Notes: generated by a model not told the origin, from the sequence alone. 64,000 nt of DNA from Virgibacillus sp. MSP4-1 (GCF_010092505.1 NZ_CP048021.1:2542001-2606000), one strand, 5' to 3'. Counted from the stretch's first letter, positions 33,854 through 43,272 are shown. A program made the numbers and translations.

Positions 33854-35215
33854 ATGTTTGAAAATATTTTTCCACTAATTATCGTCGCATTAGGAGTAGG
33901 GGTTTTATTACTTCTTATCACCAAGCTGCAAATCAACACGTTTATTTCCTTAATTATCACGGCATTTCTTGTTGCTCTGGCTCTGGGAATGCCCCTTGAT
34001 GAAATTGTGTCATCGATCGAATCGGGGATGGGCGCAACACTCGGCAGTATCGCTTTAATCTTTGGCTTTGGTGCAATCCTGGGCCGATTAGTCGCTGATG
34101 CTGGTGGTGCCCAGCGTATTGCGATTACCTTAATTAATAGATTTGGTGAGAAACGAATTCAGTGGGCCGTTGTAATCGCTTCCTTTATTATTGGTATTGC
34201 GCTATTCTTTGAAGTTGGACTTGTTCTGTTAATTCCTATTGTTTATCAAATTGCTAAAGAATTAAAAGTATCACCTTTATATCTGGGAATTCCAATGACA
34301 GCCGCACTATCGGTGACTCACGGATTTTTACCACCACACCCGGGCCCAACCGTTATTGCACAGCAGTATGAAGCAAATATTGGAATGGTATTAATTTATG
34401 GTATTATTATCGCGATTCCTACAGTCATTATCGCAGGACCTTTATTCACAAAACTGGCACAGAAAATTACACCAGACTCCTTTAATAAAACTGGAGACAT
34501 GACAGCTATTGGAGAATCAAAATCTTTTAAAATTGAAAATACACCAGGCTTTGGTATCAGTGTCTTAACTTCCTTATTCCCCGTTATTTTAATGGCGCTG
34601 ACAACCATTGTTGATTTAGTACAGGATCTTGGAAACGTTTCAGATAATCTATTGTTTGATATTATTCATCTCATTGGCCAGCCAACAGCAGCCTTACTCA
34701 TTTCCGTACTCTTAGCGATCTATACAATGGGAGTACAGCGAAACATTCCAATGAAGCAGGTCATGACTTCAGCCGAAGAATCCATCCGTGCCATCGGTAT
34801 GATGCTCCTGATCATTGGTGGTGGAGGTGTACTGAAACAAGTACTCATTGATGGCGGAGTTGGTGATGCCGTAGCTAATCTATTTGCCGACACCCAAATG
34901 TCACCATTAGTTCTTGCCTGGCTGATTGCCGCTATCCTGAGAATTGCGCTTGGTTCGGCAACTGTCGCAGCGTTAACAACAGCCGGTCTGGTTATCCCGC
35001 TCATGCAGGGAAGCGCTGTGGATCCAGCCTTGATGGTTCTTGCAACTGGTGCCGGAAGCTTAATCGCCTCTCACGTAAACGACGCAGGCTTCTGGATGTT
35101 TAAGGAATTCTTCGGTTTAAGTGTAAAAGAAACCTTTGCCACCTGGACATTCTTAGAAACCATCATTTCCGTTGTCGGACTTGCCGGTGTGTTAGTCATT
35201 AATATGTTTGTATAA
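33854..35215 (+). CDS. gntP: Gluconate permease
   Basis: A 453-residue transporter of the GntP family with about 12-14 helices. Family stretches are GATLGSIALIFGFGAILGRL, the loop HGFLPPHPGPTVIAQ and SHVNDAGFWMFKEFF near the C-terminus. It imports gluconate, probably with H+. GGGAGAGAGG is about nine bases before the ATG. It is the last gene of the operon and is followed by a strong terminator. Confidence 0.93.
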   Translation: MFENIFPLIIVALGVGVLLLLITKLQINTFISLIITAFLVALALGMPLDEIVSSIESGMGATLGSIALIFGFGAILGRLVADAGGAQRIAITLINRFGEKRIQWAVVIASFIIGIALFFEVGLVLLIPIVYQIAKELKVSPLYLGIPMTAALSVTHGFLPPHPGPTVIAQQYEANIGMVLIYGIIIAIPTVIIAGPLFTKLAQKITPDSFNKTGDMTAIGESKSFKIENTPGFGISVLTSLFPVILMALTTIVDLVQDLGNVSDNLLFDIIHLIGQPTAALLISVLLAIYTMGVQRNIPMKQVMTSAEESIRAIGMMLLIIGGGGVLKQVLIDGGVGDAVANLFADTQMSPLVLAWLIAAILRIALGSATVAALTTAGLVIPLMQGSAVDPALMVLATGAGSLIASHVNDAGFWMFKEFFGLSVKETFATWTFLETIISVVGLAGVLVINMFV

Positions 35216-35240
35216 AGAAATTCACACTAAATTTACATTT

Positions 35241-35273
35241 AAAAGGGACTTAGAAATTTTTCTAAGTCCCTTT
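35241..35273 (+). terminator. Terminator of the gnt operon
   Basis: AAAGGGACTTAGAA pairs with TTCTAAGTCCCTTT around a short T/A loop. It is a near-perfect stem ending in TTT. Confidence 0.85.
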
Positions 35274-35314
35274 AGCATGAACGCTCCCTTTCCTTTAAGT
35301 ACACAACTTCACAA

Positions 35315-35449
35315 TCAACTACCCAATGCAATATCCTCACTTGGATAAACATCTGCAAACCAACGGAATACTCCGTTATGATGATTTATGATTTGCCAGG
35401 CAGTCATATCTTGGGAATCCCAAGTGCCGTATGACAGACTGACCCCAAA
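35315..35449 (-). pseudogene. C-terminal remnant of an unknown gene
   Basis: The minus strand stays open for about 45 codons with protein-like composition (SYGTWDSQDMTAWQIINHHN, then RWFADVYPSEDIALGS) and ends at TGA 35317-35315. A TAG closes it upstream, and there is no ribosome binding site before the internal ATG 35407. I read it as the 3' end of a lost gene. The source family is not recognised. A CTTGGGA/TCCCAAG hairpin lies inside it. Confidence 0.35.
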
Positions 35450-35459
35450 TATCTATAAT

Positions 35460-37127
35460 TTAAATATCCATCAATATCGGAACAATCATGGGTTCTTTCT
35501 TCGTATGTTGTTTTACATATTTAGCAAGAGTCCTTTTTACCCGTTTTTTTATAAGATTCCTTGACCCTCGATCTGTATCACGCAGTTCGTTAATGGTTTC
35601 TTTTGTCATTCGATTCATTTCCTTTCTAAGCTCTGTGAAGTTTTGATCGACGAATCCACGGGAAATAAATTCGGGATCTGAGAGTAGTTTTTTATCGTGT
35701 TTGTTGATTGGGATAATTGCCATGAGCATTCCTTCTTCTGAAATTTGTTTACGGTCTCTTAATACAAACTCCATATCCCCTATATCTACTCCATCCACAT
35801 AAGTGTCCCCACTCGGGATGTTTCTCGTACTGCGGGCAATGGATTGCTCAAGATCAACAACATCCCCGTTCTTCAAAATAAAGGTGTTGCCTTTTTCAAC
35901 CCCCACCGATTCTGCGAGCATTCGATGGTGATGTAGCATTCGGTGCTCACCATGAATGGGTATGAAGTACTTGGGCTTCATCAGGGTTAGCATGAGTCGT
36001 AAATCCTCCTGATAACCATGACCTGAAACATGCATGCCTGAGCTGCTTCCTGAACCATAAATCACATGAGCTCCAAGTTTATAGAGGTTATCGACAATAC
36101 TGGTGACTTTCTTTTCATTCCCCGGAATTGGACCGGCAGCAAGGATGATCGTATCTTCGGGTAAAATCTCTACATCACGAAAGTTACCAGTGGAAAGGCG
36201 ACTAAGGGCTGCCAGGGCCTCTCCTTGGCTCCCGGTGCACAAAATGCTTACCCTATCCGGAGGCAGCTCATCAATATCACGGGCTTCTATTAACATCCAC
36301 TTTGGAATCACTAAATAGCCGCGGTCCATGGCAACCTTAACAACGTTCACCATCGATCGACCCAGTAAAGCCAGTTTTCGATTGGTTTTCTCAGCAGCAT
36401 CGACAACCTGTTGGATCCGACTAATATTGGAAGCGAACGTGGATACAATGACTTTTCGTTTTGCCTGAATAAATATCTGTTCTAAATTTTTCCCTACCAT
36501 TTGTTCAGAAGGTGTATAACCCGGTCGCTCAGCGTTGGTACTTTCGGATAATAGAAGCAGAACCCCTTTATTGCCAATGTCAGCCATTTTGTGAATATCT
36601 GGTTGTTCATTGTTCGCAGGGGTCAAATCAAATTTGAAGTCCCCTGTATGTACGATTGTTCCTTCTGGCATGTTAAAGACAATTCCTAAACAATCCGGAA
36701 TGCTATGGTTCACTTTGAAAAAGCTTATCTCCATGTCACCAATTTGAACCTTTGAATCAGAATGGATTTCAATTAATTCACTTTCCCGCAAAAGCCGATG
36801 TTCCTGTAATTTGATTTCAACAAGCCCCAGTGTGAATCGTGTCGCATACACGGGCACATTTATGGTTTTCAGAAAAAAAGGGACTCCTCCAATGTGATCC
36901 TCATGACCGTGTGTAAGAATCAGCGCACGCACTCGGCTCTGATTTTCTATGATGTAGGACATATCCGGTATAATTAAATCAATGCCTAATAACGTCTCAT
37001 CAGGAAACTTGTTGCCACAATCAATCAGTACAATATCGTTCCCATATTCGATGGCGTACATATTTTTCCCAATTTCATTTAATCCACCAAGAGCATAAAC
37101 GGACAATGAATTCCGGTTTGTTTCCAT
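35460..37127 (-). CDS. Ribonuclease J family protein
   Basis: A 555-residue beta-CASP metallo-beta-lactamase nuclease. The metal-binding motif HGHEDHIGG is intact, followed by the second-motif region IVHTGDFKFD and the beta-CASP residues in ASNISRIQQV, GSSSGMHVSGHG and FIPIHGE. RNase J enzymes mature and degrade mRNA as endo- and 5'-exonucleases. The motif is J1-like; J2 proteins usually read HGHDENIGG. rnjA is usually beside rpoY/def and rnjB beside the dap cluster, and neither context is present. This may therefore be an additional paralogue. GGGAGGG precedes ATG. Gene remnants flank it on both sides. Confidence 0.88.
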   Translation of the reverse strand: METNRNSLSVYALGGLNEIGKNMYAIEYGNDIVLIDCGNKFPDETLLGIDLIIPDMSYIIENQSRVRALILTHGHEDHIGGVPFFLKTINVPVYATRFTLGLVEIKLQEHRLLRESELIEIHSDSKVQIGDMEISFFKVNHSIPDCLGIVFNMPEGTIVHTGDFKFDLTPANNEQPDIHKMADIGNKGVLLLLSESTNAERPGYTPSEQMVGKNLEQIFIQAKRKVIVSTFASNISRIQQVVDAAEKTNRKLALLGRSMVNVVKVAMDRGYLVIPKWMLIEARDIDELPPDRVSILCTGSQGEALAALSRLSTGNFRDVEILPEDTIILAAGPIPGNEKKVTSIVDNLYKLGAHVIYGSGSSSGMHVSGHGYQEDLRLMLTLMKPKYFIPIHGEHRMLHHHRMLAESVGVEKGNTFILKNGDVVDLEQSIARSTRNIPSGDTYVDGVDIGDMEFVLRDRKQISEEGMLMAIIPINKHDKKLLSDPEFISRGFVDQNFTELRKEMNRMTKETINELRDTDRGSRNLIKKRVKRTLAKYVKQHTKKEPMIVPILMDI

Positions 37128-37244
37128 ATTAATCCCTCCCGGTACTAATATGGATTAGTATGCCCTTGGTTTATCGTATTTATCGGAGAATATAGCAAAA
37201 AATAACTATCTTGAAGAAAGCAAAAAACAAGAGGCTGTCCCATA

Positions 37245-37495
37245 CTTACCTTGATAGGCTTCTACTAATTTTTCTATAGGAAATTTTTTCATTTGGAGAA
37301 AGGCTTTTGTTTATCGATCCATCTGTTCGTCCGTCGCATTTGCTATCATTTCTCCCATCACTAATAGTCAGAATTGTCAGGAGACTCCATCCTTCTCTTT
37401 TAACCAACCACATTGTTCAGCTTTTGGATCTGAGGATCGTTTTTCAAGTAGCGGACACCGTAATCATGGAGGGAATTATCTAAAACTGCAGGAGC
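37245..37495 (-). pseudogene. Remnant of a VOC/PhnB-like (glyoxalase-fold) protein
   Basis: The minus strand carries YGVRYLKNDPQIQKLNN, then in a shifted frame LVMGEMIANATDEQMDR and TKAFLQMKKFPIEKLVEAYQ. These are interrupted by three stop codons and one frameshift. The order and words resemble the C-terminal part of PhnB-type VOC proteins (GWLKDKxGVSWQ...KAFLQMKK). The 5' part is gone, and the remnant overlaps the 3' end of the TVP38 gene. It occupies most of the 350-base gap upstream of the RNase J gene. Confidence 0.6.
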
Positions 37496-38097
37496 TCATA
37501 CAAATAATTCATCCCATATAAAGGAACCAGTGTATACAGTGTTAACGTAACCGGCTTACACAGGAGAAAATAAAAGATGAATTTCTTCAGCGTCATTTTG
37601 GTGAGTCCGGCAATCAGACAGATAAAATCATCAGGAAAGCCGGGAAATACCATGGAAATGGCAAAAAACCGCTCAAATCGCTTTCCCTCATTGACCCAAC
37701 CAATATATTTTTCATACGTCTCATCCTTAACAAAATAACGGGCAAAGGCTCGACCATATTTTCTGGCAAGCCAGAAGTTTGCCAGTGACCCCAAAAAGAT
37801 CCCCACAACATTTAAAACAGACCCCAGGCCAATTCCAAATAACATCACACCGACAACCGTTGTCACATTGCCCGGCAGCACGGGAATAACCACTTGAATA
37901 AAGGTTAGTGCCAAAAAAAGAAGTGGTGCGACACTGCCAAATCCTGAGATCCAATCCCGCACCCTTTCCGGATTTCCAAAAAAGTCACTTTTAATCACGA
38001 AAATTCCAATCCCGATAATGATGGCAAATCCGATGACACTAAAAATCTGAACGATAGGCTTTTGATACGTTTTTAAAAAAATTTTTAATCGGTTCAT
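37480..38097 (-). CDS. TVP38/TMEM64-family membrane protein (VTT domain)
   Basis: A 205-residue protein with about five or six helices. The VTT (DedA-like) core is visible as VIPVLPGNVTTVVGVMLFG, then LGSLANFWLARKYGRAFA, and the second re-entrant loop FPGFPDDFICLIAGLTKM. Relatives are implicated in lipid scrambling and membrane homeostasis; the precise role here is unknown. The ribosome binding site (AAAGAGAT) is weak. The TDT transporter is upstream on the same strand. Confidence 0.85.
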   Translation of the reverse strand: MNRLKIFLKTYQKPIVQIFSVIGFAIIIGIGIFVIKSDFFGNPERVRDWISGFGSVAPLLFLALTFIQVVIPVLPGNVTTVVGVMLFGIGLGSVLNVVGIFLGSLANFWLARKYGRAFARYFVKDETYEKYIGWVNEGKRFERFFAISMVFPGFPDDFICLIAGLTKMTLKKFIFYFLLCKPVTLTLYTLVPLYGMNYLYELLQF

Positions 38098-38174
38098 ATG
38101 TATCTCTTTCTAATGGATAGTTTTATCTTTTATTTTATTGAACTTACTTGCCTCTTGTCCACTCATCGCACAGG

Positions 38175-39221
38175 TCACCAGCTGAAGTGGGTCCGCATTC
38201 GCCCATAGAGATGATGGAGCAATCCCCCAAAAACAATGATCCATGCGGTAATAGCAATATACACAAAAAACTCAGGGATAGCCGTTAAAAAGGAAACCTC
38301 AAGCGCCTGGGATAATTGAAAGGTACTTGTTGTGTACATAGAAAGCGGGAACACCATCCCCCAGTATTGTGGATCATATTTTAACGGGTCCCGATGATAG
38401 AAATGCTTCCAGATCATGAGAATAAACAATAAGGGAATCCACCATGTACCAGTAATCCAGAAGAACAAGGTGAATCCTTTTAAAAAGGGCGTAATCTCAT
38501 CAAGCAGAGCCCATTCGTTTGCATGAAGAATAAGGGTGGATCCTGCCAGTGTCGTAATCGCTACCGCCCCCATATTGATCCAATAAGGAGGGGATAGAGA
38601 ATCATACTTAAAGTCCACAAACGTAAACCGGTAGAAAATCAGAGTAATAATATTTAAATAGAGCATACACCCTAAAAAGTACATGCATAATGTAAAAAAT
38701 AAAAGAACCTCCACTCCACTACCTTCAATACTTGGCGAAAGAAGAGTCCCTAAAATGGAAAGGGATTGGGTGGCCACCGCAGCAATCAGCCAGGCCCCAT
38801 TAATCCCCTTGGCGATGGACGGTTTATTTTTTCGTATGGTTACAGCTGTAAAGAAGTTATACATAATGATTACCCACAAAACAATAGCCAAAATCCATAA
38901 ATAGATAGCCACCGAAGAGAGCCCGGCCACTACAACCAGCTGACTTCCATAGACATTGGTCCCTGCCACTAATGTAAAAAAACCCGGACCAAGAGTATGG
39001 CTCATCATATCGGCTTTGAATTTTGGAAAATAATAAATCACTCTTAATAATGTAAGGATCCATAAAACCACATAAGCGCCGGTATTCATATAAAGCAAGG
39101 TTTTAGAAATCCACACCATGTCGAGCAAAAAGGAACCGATGGAAAGGGCTCCTGTTGCCATAACAAAGGCAAAATAGCCTGGAAAAAGATTTTCTGCAAG
39201 CTTTTTTAAAAACGTTAACAT
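38175..39221 (-). CDS. TDT family (TehA/SLAC1-like) transporter
   Basis: A membrane protein of about 348 residues with ten predicted helices. The opening segment LFPGYFAFVMATGALSIGSFL matches the tellurite-resistance/dicarboxylate transporter (TDT) family, which includes TehA, yeast Mae1 and plant SLAC1. Likely substrates are small anions or dicarboxylates; none is identifiable. A longer frame opens at 39278, but TTTAGGTGGTTTCTAT lies directly before ATG 39221, so that start is preferred. Confidence 0.8.
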   Translation of the reverse strand: MLTFLKKLAENLFPGYFAFVMATGALSIGSFLLDMVWISKTLLYMNTGAYVVLWILTLLRVIYYFPKFKADMMSHTLGPGFFTLVAGTNVYGSQLVVVAGLSSVAIYLWILAIVLWVIIMYNFFTAVTIRKNKPSIAKGINGAWLIAAVATQSLSILGTLLSPSIEGSGVEVLLFFTLCMYFLGCMLYLNIITLIFYRFTFVDFKYDSLSPPYWINMGAVAITTLAGSTLILHANEWALLDEITPFLKGFTLFFWITGTWWIPLLFILMIWKHFYHRDPLKYDPQYWGMVFPLSMYTTSTFQLSQALEVSFLTAIPEFFVYIAITAWIIVFGGLLHHLYGRMRTHFSW

Positions 39222-39534
39222 ATAGAAACCACCTAAAACACAAATTTCATCATTTGAAATTATATCACATTGCATCACCGAGCCCTATTTCCACTTAAAA
39301 CAGCATCTATGGAACATATTTAAAACATCGAAAGCGTACGCACTGACCCTTAACGCTAATTTTCCTCAACCCTGCCCTTCTTATTCGATTGAGGCAGCTC
39401 ATACCAGCAAGATTCCACTCTCTTTTAATCTATTAGCTTTACTAGTTTTCTGCGCAATTCTATTTTTTCTATTATACCTGCCCCAAGCATGTCCCCTGTA
39501 TTTTCATATAGTGATAACTAAAGGGGGTGAAACT
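39222..39534. other. Intergenic region without recognised features
   Basis: About 310 bases between the divergent TDT gene and the small protein gene. It should hold both promoters. I see no repeat family, strong hairpin or conserved leader. Confidence 0.5.
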
Positions 39535-39747
39535 GTGATCGATGTTCTTCTTTATACCTTAGTTGCAGGTTTGTTTATGTATGAGGTCTATGTCATAAGA
39601 ATGGCCATGCATCGCCAAAATCAAAAAGTACTGAATACCTTTACTAATGCGTCCAGTACTCAGCCTCAGCCTGAAAATGCCAAGGCACGTCCTGCACCAA
39701 AACCTGTCTTTGCAGTGCAGGAGTCTGCCAGACGGATAAAAGATTAG
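39535..39747 (+). CDS. Small single-pass membrane protein, unknown
   Basis: A protein of about 70 residues read from GTG 39535, which is preceded by AAAGGGGGTGAAACT. An earlier ATG at 39511 would place the ribosome binding site inside the gene. An N-terminal membrane helix (residues about 3-19, DVLLYTLVAGLFMYEVYVI) is followed by a basic, Pro/Ala-rich tail (ARPAPKPVF). No family is recognised. It lies upstream of the two Na+/phosphate-type transporter genes and could be co-transcribed. Confidence 0.6.
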   Translation: MIDVLLYTLVAGLFMYEVYVIRMAMHRQNQKVLNTFTNASSTQPQPENAKARPAPKPVFAVQESARRIKD

Positions 39748-39886
39748 AAGAAATATAAAAATTAAATCACTCCTTTCTCATATAGAGTAGGAATCTCCTG
39801 GTCCTACTCTATCTATTTCTCTGCAATCCCATTTTCGCTTCACCTCCTTTTTCTTTTTTTACCAGCAAAAGAAAGAAGGTGAGAAA

Positions 39887-40822
39887 TTGATTCAGACCTT
39901 GCTATTTATCCTGACATTAGGTGTATTTCTATTAGGAATGTATCTCGTAAGAACAGGTCTTTTCGATATGTCAGCTGATAAACTGAAAACCTGGCTTGCA
40001 AAACTGACGGATTCTCCATGGAAGGGACTCCTGCTTGGGACCGTAGTAACGGCCATTTTGCAGAGCAGCTCAGCCGTATCGATCATCGTCATTGGCCTTG
40101 TTGCAGGGAATATGCTTACTTTCAGTCAATCAATCGGGATTATTCTTGGGGCAAATATCGGAACCACTGTTACAACAGAGATTATAACCCTGGACATTAA
40201 CACCATGATTATTCCTATGGCAGCAATCGGCGCCATTTTCCTGCTCATAAACAGAGACACGATACGAAATACCGGCCTGGCTTTACTCGGATTATCCGCC
40301 GTATTTGGTGCCATGTGGAGCTTCAAAGCCCTTGCAGCTCCGATTACGGAAATGGCGTTTATCGACCAGTTATTCCTATCCCTGGATAACAATCGCCTTT
40401 ATGCTGTGTTAGCCGGAGCCATTCTGACAGCTATCATTCAATCCAGTACAGCGACAACAGGAATTACGATGGGCTTTATTGCAGCAGGAGCCTTAAATCT
40501 CGATACCGCTGTCGCCATTGTATTAGGGGCCAATATTGGAACCTGTATTGATGCATGGCTTGCCTCTATAGCAGGAGGAAGAGAAGCAAGACTTACCGCC
40601 TGGTCCCATATCTGGATAAACGTCCTCGGAGTCATTGCGTTCTTCCCATTCATCGGGGTTCTTGCCCATGCAGGTACGATGCTGGCCACACAGCCGGATG
40701 TACAAGTTGCCCACATCAGTGTACTCTTTAACGTTTTAAGCTCCCTGATTGCCCTGCCATTTGTTAACAAGCTGGCCAATATGATTACAAAAATCCATGG
40801 GCGAAAACAGACCGAGGCATAG
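39887..40822 (+). CDS. Na+/phosphate cotransporter family protein (first of pair)
   Basis: A 311-residue membrane protein with the duplicated QSS motif of the Na/Pi (NptA/PF02690) family: TAILQSSSAVSIIVIGLV in the first half and TAIIQSSTATTGITMGFI in the second. Each is followed by a GANIGT segment (LGANIGTTVTTE, LGANIGTCIDAW). There is no C-terminal PhoU domain. It would import phosphate with Na+. The start is TTG with AGAAGGTG upstream. A strong terminator separates it from its paralogue. Confidence 0.85.
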   Translation: MIQTLLFILTLGVFLLGMYLVRTGLFDMSADKLKTWLAKLTDSPWKGLLLGTVVTAILQSSSAVSIIVIGLVAGNMLTFSQSIGIILGANIGTTVTTEIITLDINTMIIPMAAIGAIFLLINRDTIRNTGLALLGLSAVFGAMWSFKALAAPITEMAFIDQLFLSLDNNRLYAVLAGAILTAIIQSSTATTGITMGFIAAGALNLDTAVAIVLGANIGTCIDAWLASIAGGREARLTAWSHIWINVLGVIAFFPFIGVLAHAGTMLATQPDVQVAHISVLFNVLSSLIALPFVNKLANMITKIHGRKQTEA

Positions 40823-40838
40823 CTTTCTCATTAAATGG

Positions 40839-40868
40839 GACATCTCCTATATGAGGAGATGTCTTTTT
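40839..40868 (+). terminator. Terminator between the two Na+/Pi-type genes
   Basis: GACATCTCCT pairs perfectly with AGGAGATGTC around ATATG and is followed by TTTTT. It ends the first gene or attenuates readthrough into the second. Confidence 0.9.
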
Positions 40869-40921
40869 CCAAATCTATTCCTCTTTCTTTATACGAAATC
40901 ATTTCAGGAAGGAGGTATACG

Positions 40922-41821
40922 ATGATTTCATTGCTGTCATTCCTTCTATTTTCAGGTGGAATCCTGTATGGGGTCTATCTGCTGAGGCATGGTCTTCATC
41001 TCCTGACATATCATTCATTTAAAATATGGCTGTCAAAACTTACCGATCGAACCTGGAAAGGAATCTTGCTGGGAGTTTTATGTACGACTCTACTACAAAA
41101 TAGCACGGCTATCATCATTGTGGTATTGATACTCGTTTCCGTTCAATTACTCGGTCTGAAAAGTGCGGTTGACATCGTTATTGGCGCCAACGCAGGAGCT
41201 GTCATCATATTGGAGTTCATGACCTCCTCTCTGGCTGCCTGTATGGCTCCGCTTGCTCTGATTGGGGCCATGCTAAGCATTATGAAATCAAAAACGGCTG
41301 TCTATTCAGGATATGCACTAATGGGAACAGCTTTAATCTTCGGAGGGATTTGGGGATTAAACCAGCTGGTCCTGCCCCTACAGGATATGCAAATCGTCCA
41401 TGAGTGGTTTCTTTTCACGAATGATGATCCCTTCCTCGCTATTCTCTCAGGCACATTCCTTTCAACCGTAACCCAATCCATGACGACTCTTACAGAAATA
41501 GCCATGAATATTTTACCTGAAGCAGCTCTATCTTTAGATACCAGCATTCTATTTACACTGGGTGGAAATCTGGGACTGGTCATACCTGTATTGTTCCTAT
41601 CCATGGTTTTAGGCAGAACGCCATTTTTTATAGCATTGACATACACAGGTCTTAACGTGACAGGGGCCTTGTTGTTTTATCCTCTAAGCCATTTACTGTT
41701 GACCCAATATGATTTAGCCTCCCAGCCACTCGAACAAATCTACCTGACAAACCTCTTTGTTAACACCATGATGACAATCCTCATGCTCCCTTTTCTAAAA
41801 AAATTTAAGACTTTTTTATAA
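40922..41821 (+). CDS. Na+/phosphate cotransporter family protein (second of pair)
   Basis: A protein of about 299 residues, paralogous to its neighbour. The first QxS motif reads TTLLQNSTAIIIVVLIL. The second is degenerate, STVTQSMTTLTEIAMN. The glycine segments also drift (GANAGAVIILE, GGNLGLVIPV). Loss of the second QSS motif suggests altered ion or substrate binding, or a regulatory partner role. A longer frame opens at 40835 but runs through the terminator hairpin. GGAAGGAGG before ATG 40922 fixes the start. Confidence 0.8.
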   Translation: MISLLSFLLFSGGILYGVYLLRHGLHLLTYHSFKIWLSKLTDRTWKGILLGVLCTTLLQNSTAIIIVVLILVSVQLLGLKSAVDIVIGANAGAVIILEFMTSSLAACMAPLALIGAMLSIMKSKTAVYSGYALMGTALIFGGIWGLNQLVLPLQDMQIVHEWFLFTNDDPFLAILSGTFLSTVTQSMTTLTEIAMNILPEAALSLDTSILFTLGGNLGLVIPVLFLSMVLGRTPFFIALTYTGLNVTGALLFYPLSHLLLTQYDLASQPLEQIYLTNLFVNTMMTILMLPFLKKFKTFL

Positions 41822-41834
41822 TGGCTGACAGCTC

Positions 41835-41872
41835 AAAAAGGAGTGCTATGCATGGCATACCGCACTCCTTTT
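41835..41872. terminator. Bidirectional terminator
   Basis: AAAAGGAGTGC pairs with GCACTCCTTTT. It lies between the convergent Na+/Pi-type and CorC/HlyC-type genes and suits both. Confidence 0.85.
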
Positions 41873-41931
41873 GTATGATGGAATCCTTCTGTACGCGCTG
41901 CTGAACTAATATCATCGTCATCATAAAGGCA

Positions 41932-43191
41932 CTATGAATCATCTTTTCTTACCCTTACTGTTTTTACCCGCCTTCCTGCGACCTCTTCTACAGTGATAAG
42001 CAACTGTTCATACGGAAAGGAATCACCTTTGGAAGGGATGGTTTCCAGATGCTCCATGATCCAGCCACCCAAGGAGTAATAAGCGGTCTCAGGCAAGGAA
42101 ACGTTAAAGATATCCGCAAAATTGCGTAAATTGTATTGTGCATCCAACAGATACTCGTTTTTACCGACCCGCTGAAACAGCCTGGTTTGCTTCTCATTTT
42201 CATCCAGGATTTCCCCGATAATTTCCTCTAGAATATCTTCTAACGTAACCATTCCTGTTGTTTCTCCAAATTCATTAACGACAATAGCAAGGGGGTTTTT
42301 TTGTAATCGGGATAACAGGGTTGAAATTTTTGTAGATTCCGCAACAAATAAAGGGTCTCTCAGTAGTTCCCTCATACTGACGTCCTGATATTTGAGCAGG
42401 TGGGTCAAAAATTCCCTTTCAGTCAGAAAACCAATGATATGATCAATGTTTCCTTCATAGACAGGAATTCTGGAGTAGCGTTCACGAAAAAAGACATTTT
42501 TGATTTCTTCAAGTGTTAAGTGACTGTCGATGGCCACCATATCGGATCGGGGAGTGACAATCTCTTTAACTGAAATCTCATCCAGGTTCAGAGAGCGTCT
42601 GATTAATTCCTGTTCAATTTTATCAATGACGCCCTCCTTCTCACTAATTCCCAGGATCACTTTAAGTTCTTCCTCTGTAAAAGAAGGGGATTGATTCTTC
42701 CGGCTGAACATACCGGAAACTAACCATTTCAATCGGAGAAAAAGAAAATTGACGGGAATCAGCAGCTTAGTGAGTAGATATAATAGATTGGAAATCATTA
42801 AGGCATAGGCCTCAGCGTGTTCCTTCGCTAGCGATTTAGGCAGGATTTCTCCAAAAATTAAAATAACCGTTGTCATGACCACTGTGCTTACAAATACGCC
42901 CATGGTCCCTCCAAAAAGGTCTGTAGCTATTTTCGCTGATATACTGGCAGCTGCAACATTCACAATATTGTTCCCGACGAGAATGGTGGAAAGCGTCTGA
43001 TCAAACCTGTGATCATCCACCAGCTTAAGGGCTCTTTTACTTCCTCTTCTTCCCTCACTTACATATTTCCTTAAACGTACGTGATTGACACTCGAAAAAG
43101 CAGTTTCTGAGGATGAGAAAAAGGCTGATAAACCTATGAGAGTGATTAATAGAAACAGATAAATGATGACCACCTCCCTGAAACGATGCAA
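41932..43191 (-). CDS. CNNM/CorC-HlyC family membrane protein with CBS domains
   Basis: A 419-residue protein. The N-terminal DUF21 transmembrane domain contains AFFSSSETAFSSVNHVRLRK and GNNIVNVAAASISA. Two CBS repeats follow (EIVTPRSDMVAID..., NPLAIVVNEFGETTGMVTLEDILEEI). A CorC_HlyC domain ends the protein. Family members mediate Mg2+ (or other divalent ion) efflux or sensing; the hemolysin label is historical. The frame opens with TTG 43191 but has no ribosome binding site there. GGGAGG lies inside the frame, and eight bases after it comes ATT 43164-43162, giving a normal-looking N-terminus. A rare AUU start is therefore possible. Confidence 0.85.
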   Translation of the reverse strand: MHRFREVVIIYLFLLITLIGLSAFFSSSETAFSSVNHVRLRKYVSEGRRGSKRALKLVDDHRFDQTLSTILVGNNIVNVAAASISAKIATDLFGGTMGVFVSTVVMTTVILIFGEILPKSLAKEHAEAYALMISNLLYLLTKLLIPVNFLFLRLKWLVSGMFSRKNQSPSFTEEELKVILGISEKEGVIDKIEQELIRRSLNLDEISVKEIVTPRSDMVAIDSHLTLEEIKNVFFRERYSRIPVYEGNIDHIIGFLTEREFLTHLLKYQDVSMRELLRDPLFVAESTKISTLLSRLQKNPLAIVVNEFGETTGMVTLEDILEEIIGEILDENEKQTRLFQRVGKNEYLLDAQYNLRNFADIFNVSLPETAYYSLGGWIMEHLETIPSKGDSFPYEQLLITVEEVAGRRVKTVRVRKDDS

Positions 43192-43272
43192 ATCTATGAC
43201 TTATCCTTCAAAATAGAACTACCTCCCCCAGCACCCATGGGAAAGGCAGTTCAGATGAGGAATTCACTCCTG

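Noticed and set aside
40835-40921. N-terminal extension of the second Na+/Pi-type protein
   Set aside because: It would translate through a perfect terminator hairpin, and a strong ribosome binding site precedes ATG 40922.
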